DNA from: a virus | DNA: 49,711 nucleotides | Direction: 5' to 3' (one strand) | Virus record (IMG/VR): IMGVR_UViG_3300021957_000060 | Location: 1-49,711 of that record | Shown: piece after piece, positions 26,453-34,409 of the stretch | Layout: every line of letters begins with the position of its first letter | Position numbering within the stretch: position 1 is the stretch's first letter | The notes under the pieces: model-generated | Seen by the model: the letters and a program-made list of their open reading frames with translations, nothing else | Told to the model about the DNA's origin: nothing | Databases searched by the model: none | Position numbers and translations under genes: made by a program

Positions 26453-27312
26453 AGTATCTCATCCACCTTTGGTTCTGCCTCTACATGTGTTAGATATTTA
26501 TAGCCAGTAGAGTATTTGAAAGTTCTGAGGCCAGCTCCATCGTTGGCATCCTTGTGGCATTCATACTTATACTTACACCACGTACAACCTTTAGGCAATT
26601 GCATGTTTCCTTTCTTGCCATCAGGTGTGGGAGTATAGCATAGTTCTGGTGGCGTGTCAAGTTTTAATTCGTCTAGCAGCGTATTTATTTTAGTATCTAT
26701 GTTCGGCTTATCTAAATCATCCGGCACATACATACAAAGCTCACCACTCTCTTTGTTGATAACAAGAAATCCACCCTTGTCTGTGCCCTCTGCTTTCTCG
26801 TAACCGGCAAGTTGTCCTAAGTAACCGAAGGGGTCATCATCGGCCAGTGTTCCTTTGACAAACTTATTGAAAGCAAACTTGGATGCAGACTTAACGTCTA
26901 CTACCTGACCGTTAATCTTACAGTCCATGTGTCCTACAATACCGTTGACTGTAACTTCTTTCTGCTCGTCGGTGACGTTGTGCTGTGCCATTCGTACAAG
27001 CATAAGTACAATCTCTTCAAGCACATGACCGTATAGAAACTTAATCTGCGTTGCGCCATCAACACTTCCACGGCCATTGGGGTCACGCTTTTCAAACCAC
27101 ATCTGGCGAGATGGCTTACCTACGTTAGACATTCGGACAGTGAAGTCAGTGTCTCTGGGTCTTGGTGTTGCCCAATGAAGGATAGCTTCTTTCATAGATG
27201 CCATCGTTTCATCAAGCGCCTCCTCCGTTATTGGAAGAGGCTCTCCGTTTGAAAGGTTTTCAAGCAGCCCGTAGATGTCAGGGACTATAGTATTAAGCGG
27301 CTTCTGGTTCAT
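26449..27312 (-). CDS. PD-(D/E)XK exonuclease, Cas4/RecB-like
   Basis: 287 aa. Nuclease core: GHMDCKINGQVVDVKSASKF gives D130, D139 and K141, and the QLAGY motif (Q167, Y171) follows as in RecB/Cas4 nucleases. Cysteines C225, C243, C246 and C252 (CTWCKYKYEC) may bind an Fe-S cluster or zinc; their arrangement differs from canonical Cas4, which has an N-terminal first Cys. Likely role: DNA end processing for recombination or host DNA breakdown. Located in the replication block, not with any CRISPR array. Confidence 0.83.
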   Translation of the reverse strand: MNQKPLNTIVPDIYGLLENLSNGEPLPITEEALDETMASMKEAILHWATPRPRDTDFTVRMSNVGKPSRQMWFEKRDPNGRGSVDGATQIKFLYGHVLEEIVLMLVRMAQHNVTDEQKEVTVNGIVGHMDCKINGQVVDVKSASKFAFNKFVKGTLADDDPFGYLGQLAGYEKAEGTDKGGFLVINKESGELCMYVPDDLDKPNIDTKINTLLDELKLDTPPELCYTPTPDGKKGNMQLPKGCTWCKYKYECHKDANDGAGLRTFKYSTGYKYLTHVEAEPKVDEIL

Positions 27313-27718
27313 CTTCTAACTCCTTGAATGCTTTGATTACATCAGAAGAGAAGAGCTTCTGAAGGTTTAACAGGTACATCTGGCTTGCCCTGTTGTCACC
27401 ACCCGACACAGTTTTAAAACTATCTAGGCGCTTGACAATCTTCTTGAGTGTAGCAGTGTTAAACACAAGTGTACAGTATTCATCATCACCGATACATAAG
27501 TTATGGAACCAGTAGTCAGATTCAGTTGCGTCAATACCTGACGGCTTACCGTATGACTTATACTCAATACATATGTTCCCTGTCTTCTGCCACAGGTCAC
27601 GCTCTGATTTAACTTCTATCTTCTTTCCTGTAAGCATAGCAGCAATCTTATCTTCACGTACTTCTCCGTATGCTAGGTCAAGGTCGAACTTCTTTCTGTC
27701 TGCTTTAGTGGGTTTCAT
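27293..27718 (-). CDS. Possible PD-(D/E)XK-like nuclease
   Basis: 141 aa from the ATG at 27718, with GGAG upstream inside the end of the polymerase gene (14-nt overlap). Residues 25-70 read GKKIEVKSERDLW, then CIEYKSYGKPSGIDATESDYW. The E-x-K spacing and following E-Y-K fit a restriction-like nuclease fold of the VRR/PD-(D/E)XK group. It lies beside the DNA polymerase and another nuclease. Assignment is by motif only. Confidence 0.6.
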   Translation of the reverse strand: MKPTKADRKKFDLDLAYGEVREDKIAAMLTGKKIEVKSERDLWQKTGNICIEYKSYGKPSGIDATESDYWFHNLCIGDDEYCTLVFNTATLKKIVKRLDSFKTVSGGDNRASQMYLLNLQKLFSSDVIKAFKELEDEPEAA

Positions 27719-29462
27719 GCCATCCATCTCCGATGTTGAAGTCCCCATCTAAGGGACAGTTTAAGTTTAAGTTCTTACCTGCTTCGACAATAGCATCAAT
27801 ACCTGCTTGACCTACGGCTTCTGCATCTTGTTCGCTGCATTCAATCTGCCACTCGTCATGGACGTTGGCTACAAACTTAGCGTCTAAGTGTCGTATCTTT
27901 TTCTCCAGTACAACCAGCGCTTCCTTCATAACTATAGCACCTGCTGATTGTAACAGCGTGTTGAGTGCTGCATGTTCAGAGCGTATAGAAAGCTTACGTC
28001 CGTCTAGCCCCTTGAGGAATCCTTTTTTACTGTCTCGCTGTACTCGTTGGACAAGAGATTTAAGTGATGGGACACTATTAAGAAACTGTTCTCGCAGTTG
28101 TTTACCTCTTGCTTGACCTGCTTTAGCCACTGACCCAAGCTTTGCATTTCCTGCTCCGTAGAGGAAGGCATAGATGAAAGTCTTCGCCTGATTTCTTGAT
28201 TCAAGTCCTGCAAGTCTTTGGTTAGCGCTGTGAATATCACCGTTGAGGATTTCATTTGTATACTCCTTGTCGTTCATATAGTGTGCAAGCATCCTAAGCT
28301 CTAAGCCTGAAGCATCAATACCTACCAGCTTGTTACCAGACTTTACAGTCCAACAAGACCTACACTCTTTGCCGTAGGGTGAGTTGCTGCTAGGTATCTG
28401 TGCCATGTTAGGATGACTGTGTGTCATGCGGCCTGTCACAGCACCGTTAGGATTAACATAACCACGCACCCTGTTGTCAGGCTCAACTGCTTTTATCCAG
28501 CTATTTACCTGAGCCAAGCGCTTCTGAAGCATTAGATACTTAGCAATCAAAGCAGCTTCGGGTATATCTTTAACCTTAGACAATGTGCCCTCATCAACAA
28601 TGGGCTGTCCGGTAGGTGTAAAGTTCTTAGGTGTCCAACCAGCATCAATAAGATACTCACCTATCTGCTTACGGGAACCTAGATTAAAGTCTATGTGTGT
28701 CTCACGCTTGAGAGGCTTGTTGGTTTGAAGCATGATGTCATACTCGTCATCAGTAAGTCTAACACCCTTACCCTCTGGGCCTTCGGAAACCTTGGCAAGC
28801 TTACCGCTTTTAGTATACTTAGGCTTGAGAATATCTACGATAATCTTAGGCTTAAATGTTTCATGCACTTCAGATTCTGTAGCGTCAAGCTTCTCTTGGA
28901 ACATTGCAACAAGCAGCATAGCCTTACGCATATCCAACTCAAAACCATTGCGGCGTTGCTCATCTATAATCTTAGCAACTGAATGCTCAAGCTTTACTGC
29001 GGTAGGTGTGAAGCCTCGGCTCTCGACACGCAACTGCTGATATACTTTAGTGTTCAGCTCTACATCACGCTTACAATACTCTAACATCTCAGGGCAGTAA
29101 GCATCCCAAGCATCTTGGTTGTCACCGTAGTCACCCTTGCTAAACTTGAGACGATAACCCCAAGACTCTAGACCATGACCACCCTCACGGGTTGGTTTAA
29201 ATAATCTAGAAAGTACAAGTGTGTCTACAATCTTCTTGTTGCTTAGGTCAAGTCCGGTAATACTTTTAATTGCCGGAAGGTCATAGCCAATAATGTTATG
29301 CCCAATTAGTTTGTCTGCGGCCCGAAGTAGACCGTAGCCCTCTTCGAGTTGGGTGTTGTCAAATGTAAACACATCCATTGTGTCTACATCTTGAGCAACA
29401 ATACAAAAGATTTTAGTGGGGTCAAGTCCGTCTGCCTCAATGTCAAACACTAAGTTACTCAT
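27705..29462 (-). CDS. DNA polymerase, family A (T7 gp5-like)
   Basis: 585 aa. Proofreading 3'-5' exonuclease: VFDIEADGL (D7, E9), HNIIGYD (D61), YCKRD (D133). Polymerase: motif A VGIDASGLELR (D383), motif B R423, K427 and Y431 within RNQAKTFIYAFLYG, motif C ANVHDEW (H535, D536). All catalytic residues are present. The residue equivalent to E. coli F762 is Tyr (Y431), as in T7 Y526; in viral ecology work this residue is linked with lytic life. It is about 120 residues shorter than T7 gp5, so the thioredoxin-binding loop may be reduced or missing. Starts inside the primase-helicase stop (four-base overlap). Confidence 0.95.
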   Translation of the reverse strand: MSNLVFDIEADGLDPTKIFCIVAQDVDTMDVFTFDNTQLEEGYGLLRAADKLIGHNIIGYDLPAIKSITGLDLSNKKIVDTLVLSRLFKPTREGGHGLESWGYRLKFSKGDYGDNQDAWDAYCPEMLEYCKRDVELNTKVYQQLRVESRGFTPTAVKLEHSVAKIIDEQRRNGFELDMRKAMLLVAMFQEKLDATESEVHETFKPKIIVDILKPKYTKSGKLAKVSEGPEGKGVRLTDDEYDIMLQTNKPLKRETHIDFNLGSRKQIGEYLIDAGWTPKNFTPTGQPIVDEGTLSKVKDIPEAALIAKYLMLQKRLAQVNSWIKAVEPDNRVRGYVNPNGAVTGRMTHSHPNMAQIPSSNSPYGKECRSCWTVKSGNKLVGIDASGLELRMLAHYMNDKEYTNEILNGDIHSANQRLAGLESRNQAKTFIYAFLYGAGNAKLGSVAKAGQARGKQLREQFLNSVPSLKSLVQRVQRDSKKGFLKGLDGRKLSIRSEHAALNTLLQSAGAIVMKEALVVLEKKIRHLDAKFVANVHDEWQIECSEQDAEAVGQAGIDAIVEAGKNLNLNCPLDGDFNIGDGWHETH

Positions 29463-31120
29463 AGCTCGTCTCCGTCAAAGGCATCATAGTTATCACCATC
29501 ATTAATCTCTCGTAGCCTGCCAGTGTCGGCATCGTATAGAAGACTACAAGCTACGCCAACATCTCCAGTGTATCTAGATTTAAGCACTCGCACCTTGGTG
29601 GTTGATGCCTCAATCTCATCCTCTGATTGCTGGTTGCGCTCTAGAGATATAACACAGTCTGATAACTGAGCGATACTCTGAGAGCCTCGAAGGTGTGACA
29701 GCCCTGTCTCGATACCGTTCTCATGTCCACGGTTGCCTTCAACTCTACGAAGGTGGGACACTAGTATCATACCGGCACCCGTCTCTTCTACAAGGGAACG
29801 TAGTCGGTGCATGATACCGTCAATAGCTTTACGCTCATCGCCCTCCAAGGCTTGAAGCACCAGCATATGAAGGTGGTCAACCACAACCCACTTACAATCT
29901 AATCCAACAATCAGGTAGCGTAGCTTGCTGAATATATCTTCTAGATTGTTTACTCCGAGGTGAGCATGAATCCAAACACGCCCCTCGTTCTCTCCCATAA
30001 ATACCTTGCGGTAGTATTGTTCAAGCCTGTCATCACCCATCTGATTCTTAACGCTGTCTAGGTGTAGCTTGGCGTTAGCTTCAACAGCCATGATACCCTC
30101 AGCAGTGCGGCTCCAGTTCTCTTCAAGAGCTACAATGCCTACGTTATCTTTGGTGTGGTTGATAAGCCAGTGCTCTAGTTCTCTAGTAACAGAAGACTTA
30201 CCAAGACCAGTGCCGCCAGTAAGAGTTACTAGCTCACCTGCTCTCATGCCTTCTAGCTTCTTGTTTAAGCCACCCCAAGGATATGGGATTGACGGAAGCT
30301 TTTCTGTACGTAAACGCTTGTACTCGTCTAGCTGGCTGGACAGGTTCATAATCCCTGAAGGGGTGTAGACTTTTGCATCCCAGAAACAATTAACAAACAT
30401 AGAATGCTTGTGTTCCTTGAGCATATCATTAGGGTCTTTGAACCCCTCGGGCAGTGTCATTAACTTAGCCTTGTTGGGGGTGAGAAGCTTGGCAATTGCC
30501 TTAGCTCCGTCCTTACCCACCGTGTCGCTATCGAAACATAACACTACTGTATCAAAAGATTCTAGAAACTCTAGACTATTCTTAACGTCACGAGCACCTC
30601 CTTGTGCTCCTGATTTTATAGATACTACAGGCCACTTACTTCCAAGTAGTTCGTATGCTGCCATCGCATCACACTCTCCTTCTACCACTGTAATAAACTT
30701 ACCGCCTGCTTTAAACAACTGCTCTCCGAACAGCCCCGTTTCTTTAGAGTTACCCGTCCAAGCAAACTGCTTGTTGAGCTTTCTAATTTTTGTAGCTACC
30801 TCTTCGCCCTTATGGAAGTAAGGGTAGTGGTGGCTAGTAACCTTGCCGTTAAGGGTAGTAGATTTAACGCCATACTTTTTGGCTGTCTCAATACTAATAC
30901 CCCTGTCGGTCAAGGAGTTGTAGCTGGAACCACTGCCGGTTCCGTTGGCTTGATACTTTGTAAAGTCCGTTACAGTATCTTGTGGTTGCACTTCCGATGT
31001 GCCGTAGTCTTTAAAATAAGTATTGCAACTGAAGCAATACGCTGACCCGTCATCGTTCTGACTTACTGGGTCACTGCCGCCACAGTCGTGACACGGCAGG
31101 TGAAATTTAACAAACGGCAT
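29459..31120 (-). CDS. Primase-helicase (T7 gp4-like)
   Basis: 553 aa, similar in length to T7 gp4. N-terminal zinc ribbon C10, C13, C29, C32 (CHDCGG ... CFSC) for template recognition; TOPRIM catalytic core with VVEGECD (E147) and CFDSD (D197, D199). The helicase domain has Walker A TGGTGLGKSS (residues 301-310), Walker B VVVDHLHML (D415), LVSHLRR and LRGSQSIAQLSD motifs of DnaB/gp4 hexameric helicases. It unwinds the fork and makes primers for the polymerase encoded next. Confidence 0.95.
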   Translation of the reverse strand: MPFVKFHLPCHDCGGSDPVSQNDDGSAYCFSCNTYFKDYGTSEVQPQDTVTDFTKYQANGTGSGSSYNSLTDRGISIETAKKYGVKSTTLNGKVTSHHYPYFHKGEEVATKIRKLNKQFAWTGNSKETGLFGEQLFKAGGKFITVVEGECDAMAAYELLGSKWPVVSIKSGAQGGARDVKNSLEFLESFDTVVLCFDSDTVGKDGAKAIAKLLTPNKAKLMTLPEGFKDPNDMLKEHKHSMFVNCFWDAKVYTPSGIMNLSSQLDEYKRLRTEKLPSIPYPWGGLNKKLEGMRAGELVTLTGGTGLGKSSVTRELEHWLINHTKDNVGIVALEENWSRTAEGIMAVEANAKLHLDSVKNQMGDDRLEQYYRKVFMGENEGRVWIHAHLGVNNLEDIFSKLRYLIVGLDCKWVVVDHLHMLVLQALEGDERKAIDGIMHRLRSLVEETGAGMILVSHLRRVEGNRGHENGIETGLSHLRGSQSIAQLSDCVISLERNQQSEDEIEASTTKVRVLKSRYTGDVGVACSLLYDADTGRLREINDGDNYDAFDGDEL

Positions 31121-31135
31121 GTGTTCACCTTTAGG

Positions 31136-31369
31136 TTAGTCTTCAACTACAATTTCAGCGTCCTCTGCATCTTCGGTGATGGCTTCATCCGTGAGCCTAT
31201 CTTCAAACAAAGCTTTAATCTGCTGAGCTGCTGCTTGATATAACTGTACATCGTTGTTAGATACTTGTACCTTAACCATTGCGTCCTTCAAAAGCCCAAA
31301 CAATCCTTGGGCTTCTGAGTCTAGCAAAGATACATCGTATACGGTGTCGCCTACTTTATATGTACCCAT
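31136..31369 (-). CDS. Small acidic protein, unknown function
   Basis: 77 aa. YKVGDTVYDVSLLDSEAQGL, a helix with LYQAAAQQIKALFEDRL, and an acidic tail (EDAEDAEIVVED). Resembles small uncharacterised phage proteins (DUF6447-like, tentative). The start overlaps the SSB stop (TAATG). The acidic tail could mimic the SSB tail. Confidence 0.7.
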   Translation of the reverse strand: MGTYKVGDTVYDVSLLDSEAQGLFGLLKDAMVKVQVSNNDVQLYQAAAQQIKALFEDRLTDEAITEDAEDAEIVVED

Positions 31370-31794
31370 TAAATTGCTTCCTCCATTTCATCTTCTACTT
31401 CAAATTCTCCGCCGTCTGCTGTTCCGACAGATACCAAATCTAGAACCTGCATAGCTTGGAAGTCTAAGCCTTTGAAGGTCTTACCTTTCCATACAGATTC
31501 CCACTCTTTGTACTGCACCTTAACTGAAGAGCCATTACCTACACGCTCATCAATGGGGTTCTTGCTGGCATCAACAAGCTTGGGGGCTTGGCGTACCATT
31601 CCATTTGGGCCATTAACTTTACGCTTGATTACCAGCGCTGGGCCTTCGTCCATGTCCTTGACTGCAAAACCTTTAGACCGAAAGCTTTGTGCAGTGTCTT
31701 CATCTACTACTAAGTTTACTGTGTATACTGGTTCGTAAGTAGTGTTCGGGGTAGTTACGCTTGCCCAGTATGCTGTTCCTGATAATATAGCCAT
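31369..31794 (-). CDS. Single-stranded DNA-binding protein (OB-fold, probable)
   Basis: 141 aa from the ATG at 31794 with AGGAAA upstream; the earlier ATG at 31845 is beyond a promoter -10 and unlikely. The body has the strand-rich pattern of small phage OB-fold proteins (GTAYWASVTTPNTTYEPVYT, VKVQYKEWESVWKGKTFKGL), and the tail is acidic (EFEVEDEMEEAI), as in SSB and T7 gp2.5, which use it to contact the polymerase and helicase. Located directly before the helicase-primase, first gene after its own promoter. Confidence 0.72.
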   Translation of the reverse strand: MAILSGTAYWASVTTPNTTYEPVYTVNLVVDEDTAQSFRSKGFAVKDMDEGPALVIKRKVNGPNGMVRQAPKLVDASKNPIDERVGNGSSVKVQYKEWESVWKGKTFKGLDFQAMQVLDLVSVGTADGGEFEVEDEMEEAI

Positions 31795-31833
31795 GTTTAT
31801 ATTTCCTATCGTTGGTGTTAAAAATGAAGTGGC

Positions 31834-31862
31834 ATTGTACCACAAGTTACTACGTTTGTAAA
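31834..31862 (-). promoter_or_regulatory. Sigma70-type promoter before SSB and replication genes
   Basis: On the minus strand, -35 TTTACA (31857-31862), 17-bp spacer, -10 TACAAT (31834-31839); each box differs from consensus at one base. The AT-rich upstream stretch (to about 31881) is nearly identical to that of the leftward promoter at 37770. Expected start near 31827, about 33 nt before the SSB ATG. Confidence 0.82.
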
Positions 31863-31875
31863 GTTTTATTTCAAT

Positions 31876-31989
31876 TTATTTATATGGATGAAACATTTCC
31901 GCAAAGAAGCACACAACAGATGCAGCGCCAATCAACCATATCGGAGCGCCAACCAGTGCAAGTCCTAAGACAACTGCCGCTGTAGTCAT
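31876..31989 (-). CDS. Membrane peptide, 37 aa
   Basis: TTAAVVLGLALVGAPIWLIG followed by AASVVCFFAEMFHPYK: two short hydrophobic stretches or one long helix. The start overlaps the MazG stop (ATGA). Last small gene before the SSB promoter. Function unknown. Confidence 0.58.
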   Translation of the reverse strand: MTTAAVVLGLALVGAPIWLIGAASVVCFFAEMFHPYK

Positions 31990-32297
31990 TGTCCTGCCCT
32001 CTCGTCAACAGACTCTTTAACAAACAAGCCGTCAACCATCCTGCCTTTCCTATCTTTAATATCATTGTAAGCGTGTTCCATGCACTGCTCTAGTGTTAGC
32101 TTGCTTCGATGAGCTATGTTAATTAACACTACAATAATATCTCCGATGTCATCAATAACTAACTGGTCATTCTGAATGTTAACCCGAAGCTCTTCAACCT
32201 CTTCGAGAAGTTTTTCAAATTGTTGATGGTCTGTTGAGCCATCAAACAAATTGCGGTCATGGTGCCATTGTACTATCTTTTCTTCCAGTGTCTTCAT
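31986..32297 (-). CDS. MazG-like nucleotide pyrophosphohydrolase
   Basis: 103 aa. All-alpha NTP pyrophosphatase pattern: LLEEVEEL (E32, E33, E36) and DDIGDIIVVLIN (D50, D53), then the helix ending NDIKDRKGRM as in MazG-like enzymes. The family hydrolyses (d)NTPs or alarmone-type nucleotides to monophosphates. Phage MazG copies have been proposed to affect host ppGpp or base pools; its substrate here is unknown. A second, divergent member lies at 32424. Confidence 0.82.
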   Translation of the reverse strand: MKTLEEKIVQWHHDRNLFDGSTDHQQFEKLLEEVEELRVNIQNDQLVIDDIGDIIVVLINIAHRSKLTLEQCMEHAYNDIKDRKGRMVDGLFVKESVDERAGQ

Positions 32298-32442
32298 TCT
32301 TTTCGGCTTCCTCTTGTATATAATTAAGCAGTTCTTTAGATGTTACGTCCCATTTACTGATGGCTTGTAACAGTGTTAAGCGTCCCTGCATTAAGTCTTC
32401 CATAGCATTCTTTAAGTTCTGATTCAATACAGGCTGCTCCAT
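32257..32442 (-). CDS. Small protein, unknown function
   Basis: 61 aa, overlapping the downstream MazG gene by 41 nt and the upstream gene by 19 nt. Residues 15-45 (LMQGRLTLLQAISKWDVTSK) could form helices of helix-turn-helix type, but this is weak. The Shine-Dalgarno is poor. Confidence 0.5.
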   Translation of the reverse strand: MEQPVLNQNLKNAMEDLMQGRLTLLQAISKWDVTSKELLNYIQEEAEKNEDTGRKDSTMAP

Positions 32443-32687
32443 TCTTTAAGCTTGTCTTGTTTCTTAAACATCTGTCCTAGCTTTTCTATTTGGCTCACCA
32501 GTTTATAATCTGAGAGCAGGTTAATCATCACAGTAACATCGGCTGACTCCTGTAGTAAGTTATCTAAATGTTTTTGTTCTTTGCCAAACCTCAGAAGCTT
32601 GCTGCAAACCATCGCTAGTTCGCAGCACTCCTCCATAGTTATAACAAGAAGCTCTTGTTCTTGCGGGGTTAGTTCGTTGTTTAACAT
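32424..32687 (-). CDS. Second MazG-like (all-alpha NTP pyrophosphatase) protein
   Basis: 87 aa. TMEECCELAMVCSKLLRF gives E19, E20 and E23; LLQESADVTVMINLL gives E47 and D50: the EExxE ... ExxD metal site of all-alpha NTP pyrophosphatases. Shorter than typical MazG. One-base overlap with the DUF932 stop. Confidence 0.72.
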   Translation of the reverse strand: MLNNELTPQEQELLVITMEECCELAMVCSKLLRFGKEQKHLDNLLQESADVTVMINLLSDYKLVSQIEKLGQMFKKQDKLKEWSSLY

Positions 32688-33607
32688 TACGCCACCTTTG
32701 AGAAGTGATGTTGGACAACAGCCTGTCGAGTGTTCTGTGTTGCAGCTATATTAACTATAGCATCTCGACGTTGTGCTGTTGCATGAGTAGACCAGTCGGT
32801 CATAGCATTATAAAATGCCCAGCGATTAGCACCTAAACGTCTCTTGTATTTATGCCAAGCAGCATAGATGTATTCAAGTGCTGGATTAGTTCTAGGCATC
32901 TCACCCATGATAGCCTCAGGGGAAGATGGTGGTCTAGAGTTTATAATCTTTTGAGCTGAAGAAATCTTCAAAGCTTCTACAATCTCTTGGAATGCCATGC
33001 TGTCTGTCATGGGCTGAGCACTCCACTCTGACCAGAGTTCACGTTGGTTCTCGAAAACATCTAGAGCCTTGGTGATAACTCTTGAGCCTACTTCAATGTC
33101 TAGGTTTCGGGTATGCTTAGCTCTGAACACTGCAACCTCACCGCCAACAAAGACTTGTAGATTTGTACAAGCTTGTTGAATAGCTGCTGCACTAATCATG
33201 AAGGGCCAAGTCCCATCAAAGCTTGACACTGCAAGCAGTCCAAGGGATGCAGTGTCACCGTCTGGAGTATTATAAGTATGAGCAGGTAGCTTATATTGTA
33301 CAAAGGTTCTGGAGCCATTGTGAGAAGTTCTGATAGTCTCTCTGATGCCGTCAACATTAAGACCTGAACGCTCGATAATATTACGGGTAACATCTATCAT
33401 CTTCTTGGGAGCCACTGGCTTATAGCTATGACCATGTACACCTAACTCTTGAGCTGTATCTGTACGATAGATAATAGACTTGGAGCTTTCATAAGCATCT
33501 AAATAAATTAAAGGTGCTGTAGCTATATCAAAATCTGCTGAGCCGTAGCCACCCTCTCGGATGGCTTGAAGTGCTGAGTTGTTTGGAAACATTTGCATGA
33601 TAGTCAT
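32687..33607 (-). CDS. DUF932 phage/plasmid-type protein
   Basis: 306 aa. Characteristic stretch LGVHGHSYKPVAPKKMIDVT ... GSRTFVQYKLP ... DGTWPFMISAAAIQQACTN ... VFRAKHTRNLDI, as in DUF932 proteins found on phages and plasmids. Function unknown; some members lie near anti-defence or recombination genes. Start overlaps the previous stop (TAATG) with AAGGAG 10 nt upstream. Confidence 0.8.
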   Translation of the reverse strand: MTIMQMFPNNSALQAIREGGYGSADFDIATAPLIYLDAYESSKSIIYRTDTAQELGVHGHSYKPVAPKKMIDVTRNIIERSGLNVDGIRETIRTSHNGSRTFVQYKLPAHTYNTPDGDTASLGLLAVSSFDGTWPFMISAAAIQQACTNLQVFVGGEVAVFRAKHTRNLDIEVGSRVITKALDVFENQRELWSEWSAQPMTDSMAFQEIVEALKISSAQKIINSRPPSSPEAIMGEMPRTNPALEYIYAAWHKYKRRLGANRWAFYNAMTDWSTHATAQRRDAIVNIAATQNTRQAVVQHHFSKVA

Positions 33608-33864
33608 TATGCTTGTACTCCTTCGATGCCATTAATATCTTTGATGTTCTTGAAGCTAATGCTTCGAGACTGTTTGTGCTGTACATAGAAAGCCCACTTA
33701 TAACAGTGGAAGATATGAAAACACTCTCCTTTGCTAACCTCGAAACGATTCTTGATGCTCCGCTGTCGTACAATAAAAGACTTACCGAAGACAGTACCGT
33801 TTTTCTTGCCGCTAAATGCCAAAGAGTGTGTAGATTTTGCGATTAAGTTGAATAAAGTTTCCAT
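33607..33864 (-). CDS. Small basic protein, unknown function
   Basis: 85 aa, rich in Lys, Ser and Phe (FGKSFIVRQRSIKNRFEVSK). First gene downstream of a 177-nt gap that holds a promoter on the other strand, tandem repeats and a long hairpin. The ribosome binding site is weak. Codon pattern is plausible but the family is not recognised. Confidence 0.6.
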   Translation of the reverse strand: METLFNLIAKSTHSLAFSGKKNGTVFGKSFIVRQRSIKNRFEVSKGECFHIFHCYKWAFYVQHKQSRSISFKNIKDINGIEGVQA

Positions 33865-33881
33865 AATTTTAATGCCTATTT

Positions 33882-33917
33882 GAATGTATATTAGAATGTA
33901 TATTAGAATGTATATTT
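33882..33917. repeat. Three tandem 12-bp repeats
   Basis: GAATGTATATTA occurs at 33882, 33894 and (last base T) 33906, head to tail, in the gap between 33864 and 34042. AT-rich iteron-like array; may bind a protein or arise by slippage. Confidence 0.85.
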
Positions 33918-33944
33918 ATTTAAAAGTAAAGCGGTTTTTTTTAC

Positions 33945-33973
33945 TTGACACCGCCACCTAAGTGTGGTACAAT
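33945..33973 (+). promoter_or_regulatory. Sigma70-type promoter pointing rightward, against the early operon
   Basis: -35 TTGACA (33945-33950), 17-bp spacer, -10 TACAAT (33968-33973). The bases GTGGTACAAT are the same as at the SSB promoter. A start near 33980 would fall at the first bases of the hairpin 33975-34030, and the transcript would run antisense to the early genes. No plus-strand gene follows. Confidence 0.75.
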
Positions 33974-33974
33974 A

Positions 33975-34030
33975 ACTTAATGTCTTATAAGTTAGTTCGT
34001 AAGAACTTACTAACTTATAAGTCATTAAGT
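33975..34030. repeat. Long inverted repeat (hairpin) with 12-nt loop TCGTAAGAACTT
   Basis: Two 22-nt arms (33975-33996 and 34009-34030) pair with one mismatch around the loop TCGTAAGAACTT. The same loop and adjoining stem bases, 26 nt in all, recur in the hairpin at 35419. No T-run follows on either strand, so a simple intrinsic terminator is unlikely. Confidence 0.9.
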
Positions 34031-34041
34031 AATTGAGTATA

Positions 34042-34215
34042 TTAATTATCATTGATGCAGATATTAAATACTCTAGTAGCTAGGTCATCTAGCATCTCAA
34101 GCTCTTCCTCTGTTGGTTCAAAAGCAGTGTCATATTTCAACTGCTCTGTAGTTATTGTTAAGTCTTTTAGAATGTTAAAAAAATCTAGTTTGTTTTGTGT
34201 TAGTTTGTAAGCCAT
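34042..34215 (-). CDS. Small acidic early protein
   Basis: 57 aa, AYKLTQNKLDFFNILKDLTI with an acidic second half (FEPTEEELEMLDDLA). The ATG overlaps the previous stop (TAATG). Unrecognised. Confidence 0.62.
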   Translation of the reverse strand: MAYKLTQNKLDFFNILKDLTITTEQLKYDTAFEPTEEELEMLDDLATRVFNICINDN

Positions 34216-34409
34216 TATCTTGTACCTGTAAGTTCGCTTTGAAGTCTATCACCATTTAACATGGTAATTATGTATGGTTTATTGCCTCTCGTTCTAGCTA
34301 TTTTATGTGCATCTTCTAAACTAAAACAATACATAGGCGAATCAAACTCATCTGTAAAATCTATACGCCATAGAACATTGCCTTCTTTAATTCCATCTGA
34401 GTTTTTCAT
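34215..34409 (-). CDS. Small early protein
   Basis: 64 aa, VLWRIDFTDEFDSPMYCFSL and KPYIITMLNGDRLQSELTG. GAGG lies 9 nt before the start, inside the upstream gene (23-nt overlap). Unrecognised. Confidence 0.62.
   Translation of the reverse strand: MKNSDGIKEGNVLWRIDFTDEFDSPMYCFSLEDAHKIARTRGNKPYIITMLNGDRLQSELTGTR

Noticed and set aside
31795-31845. N-terminal extension of the SSB-like protein from the ATG at 31845
   Set aside because: It would start upstream of the promoter -10, and AGGAAA marks the ATG at 31794.
33975-34030. Intrinsic transcription terminator
   Set aside because: The stem is AT-rich and no T-run follows on either strand; the same holds for 35419-35464 and 37206-37246.
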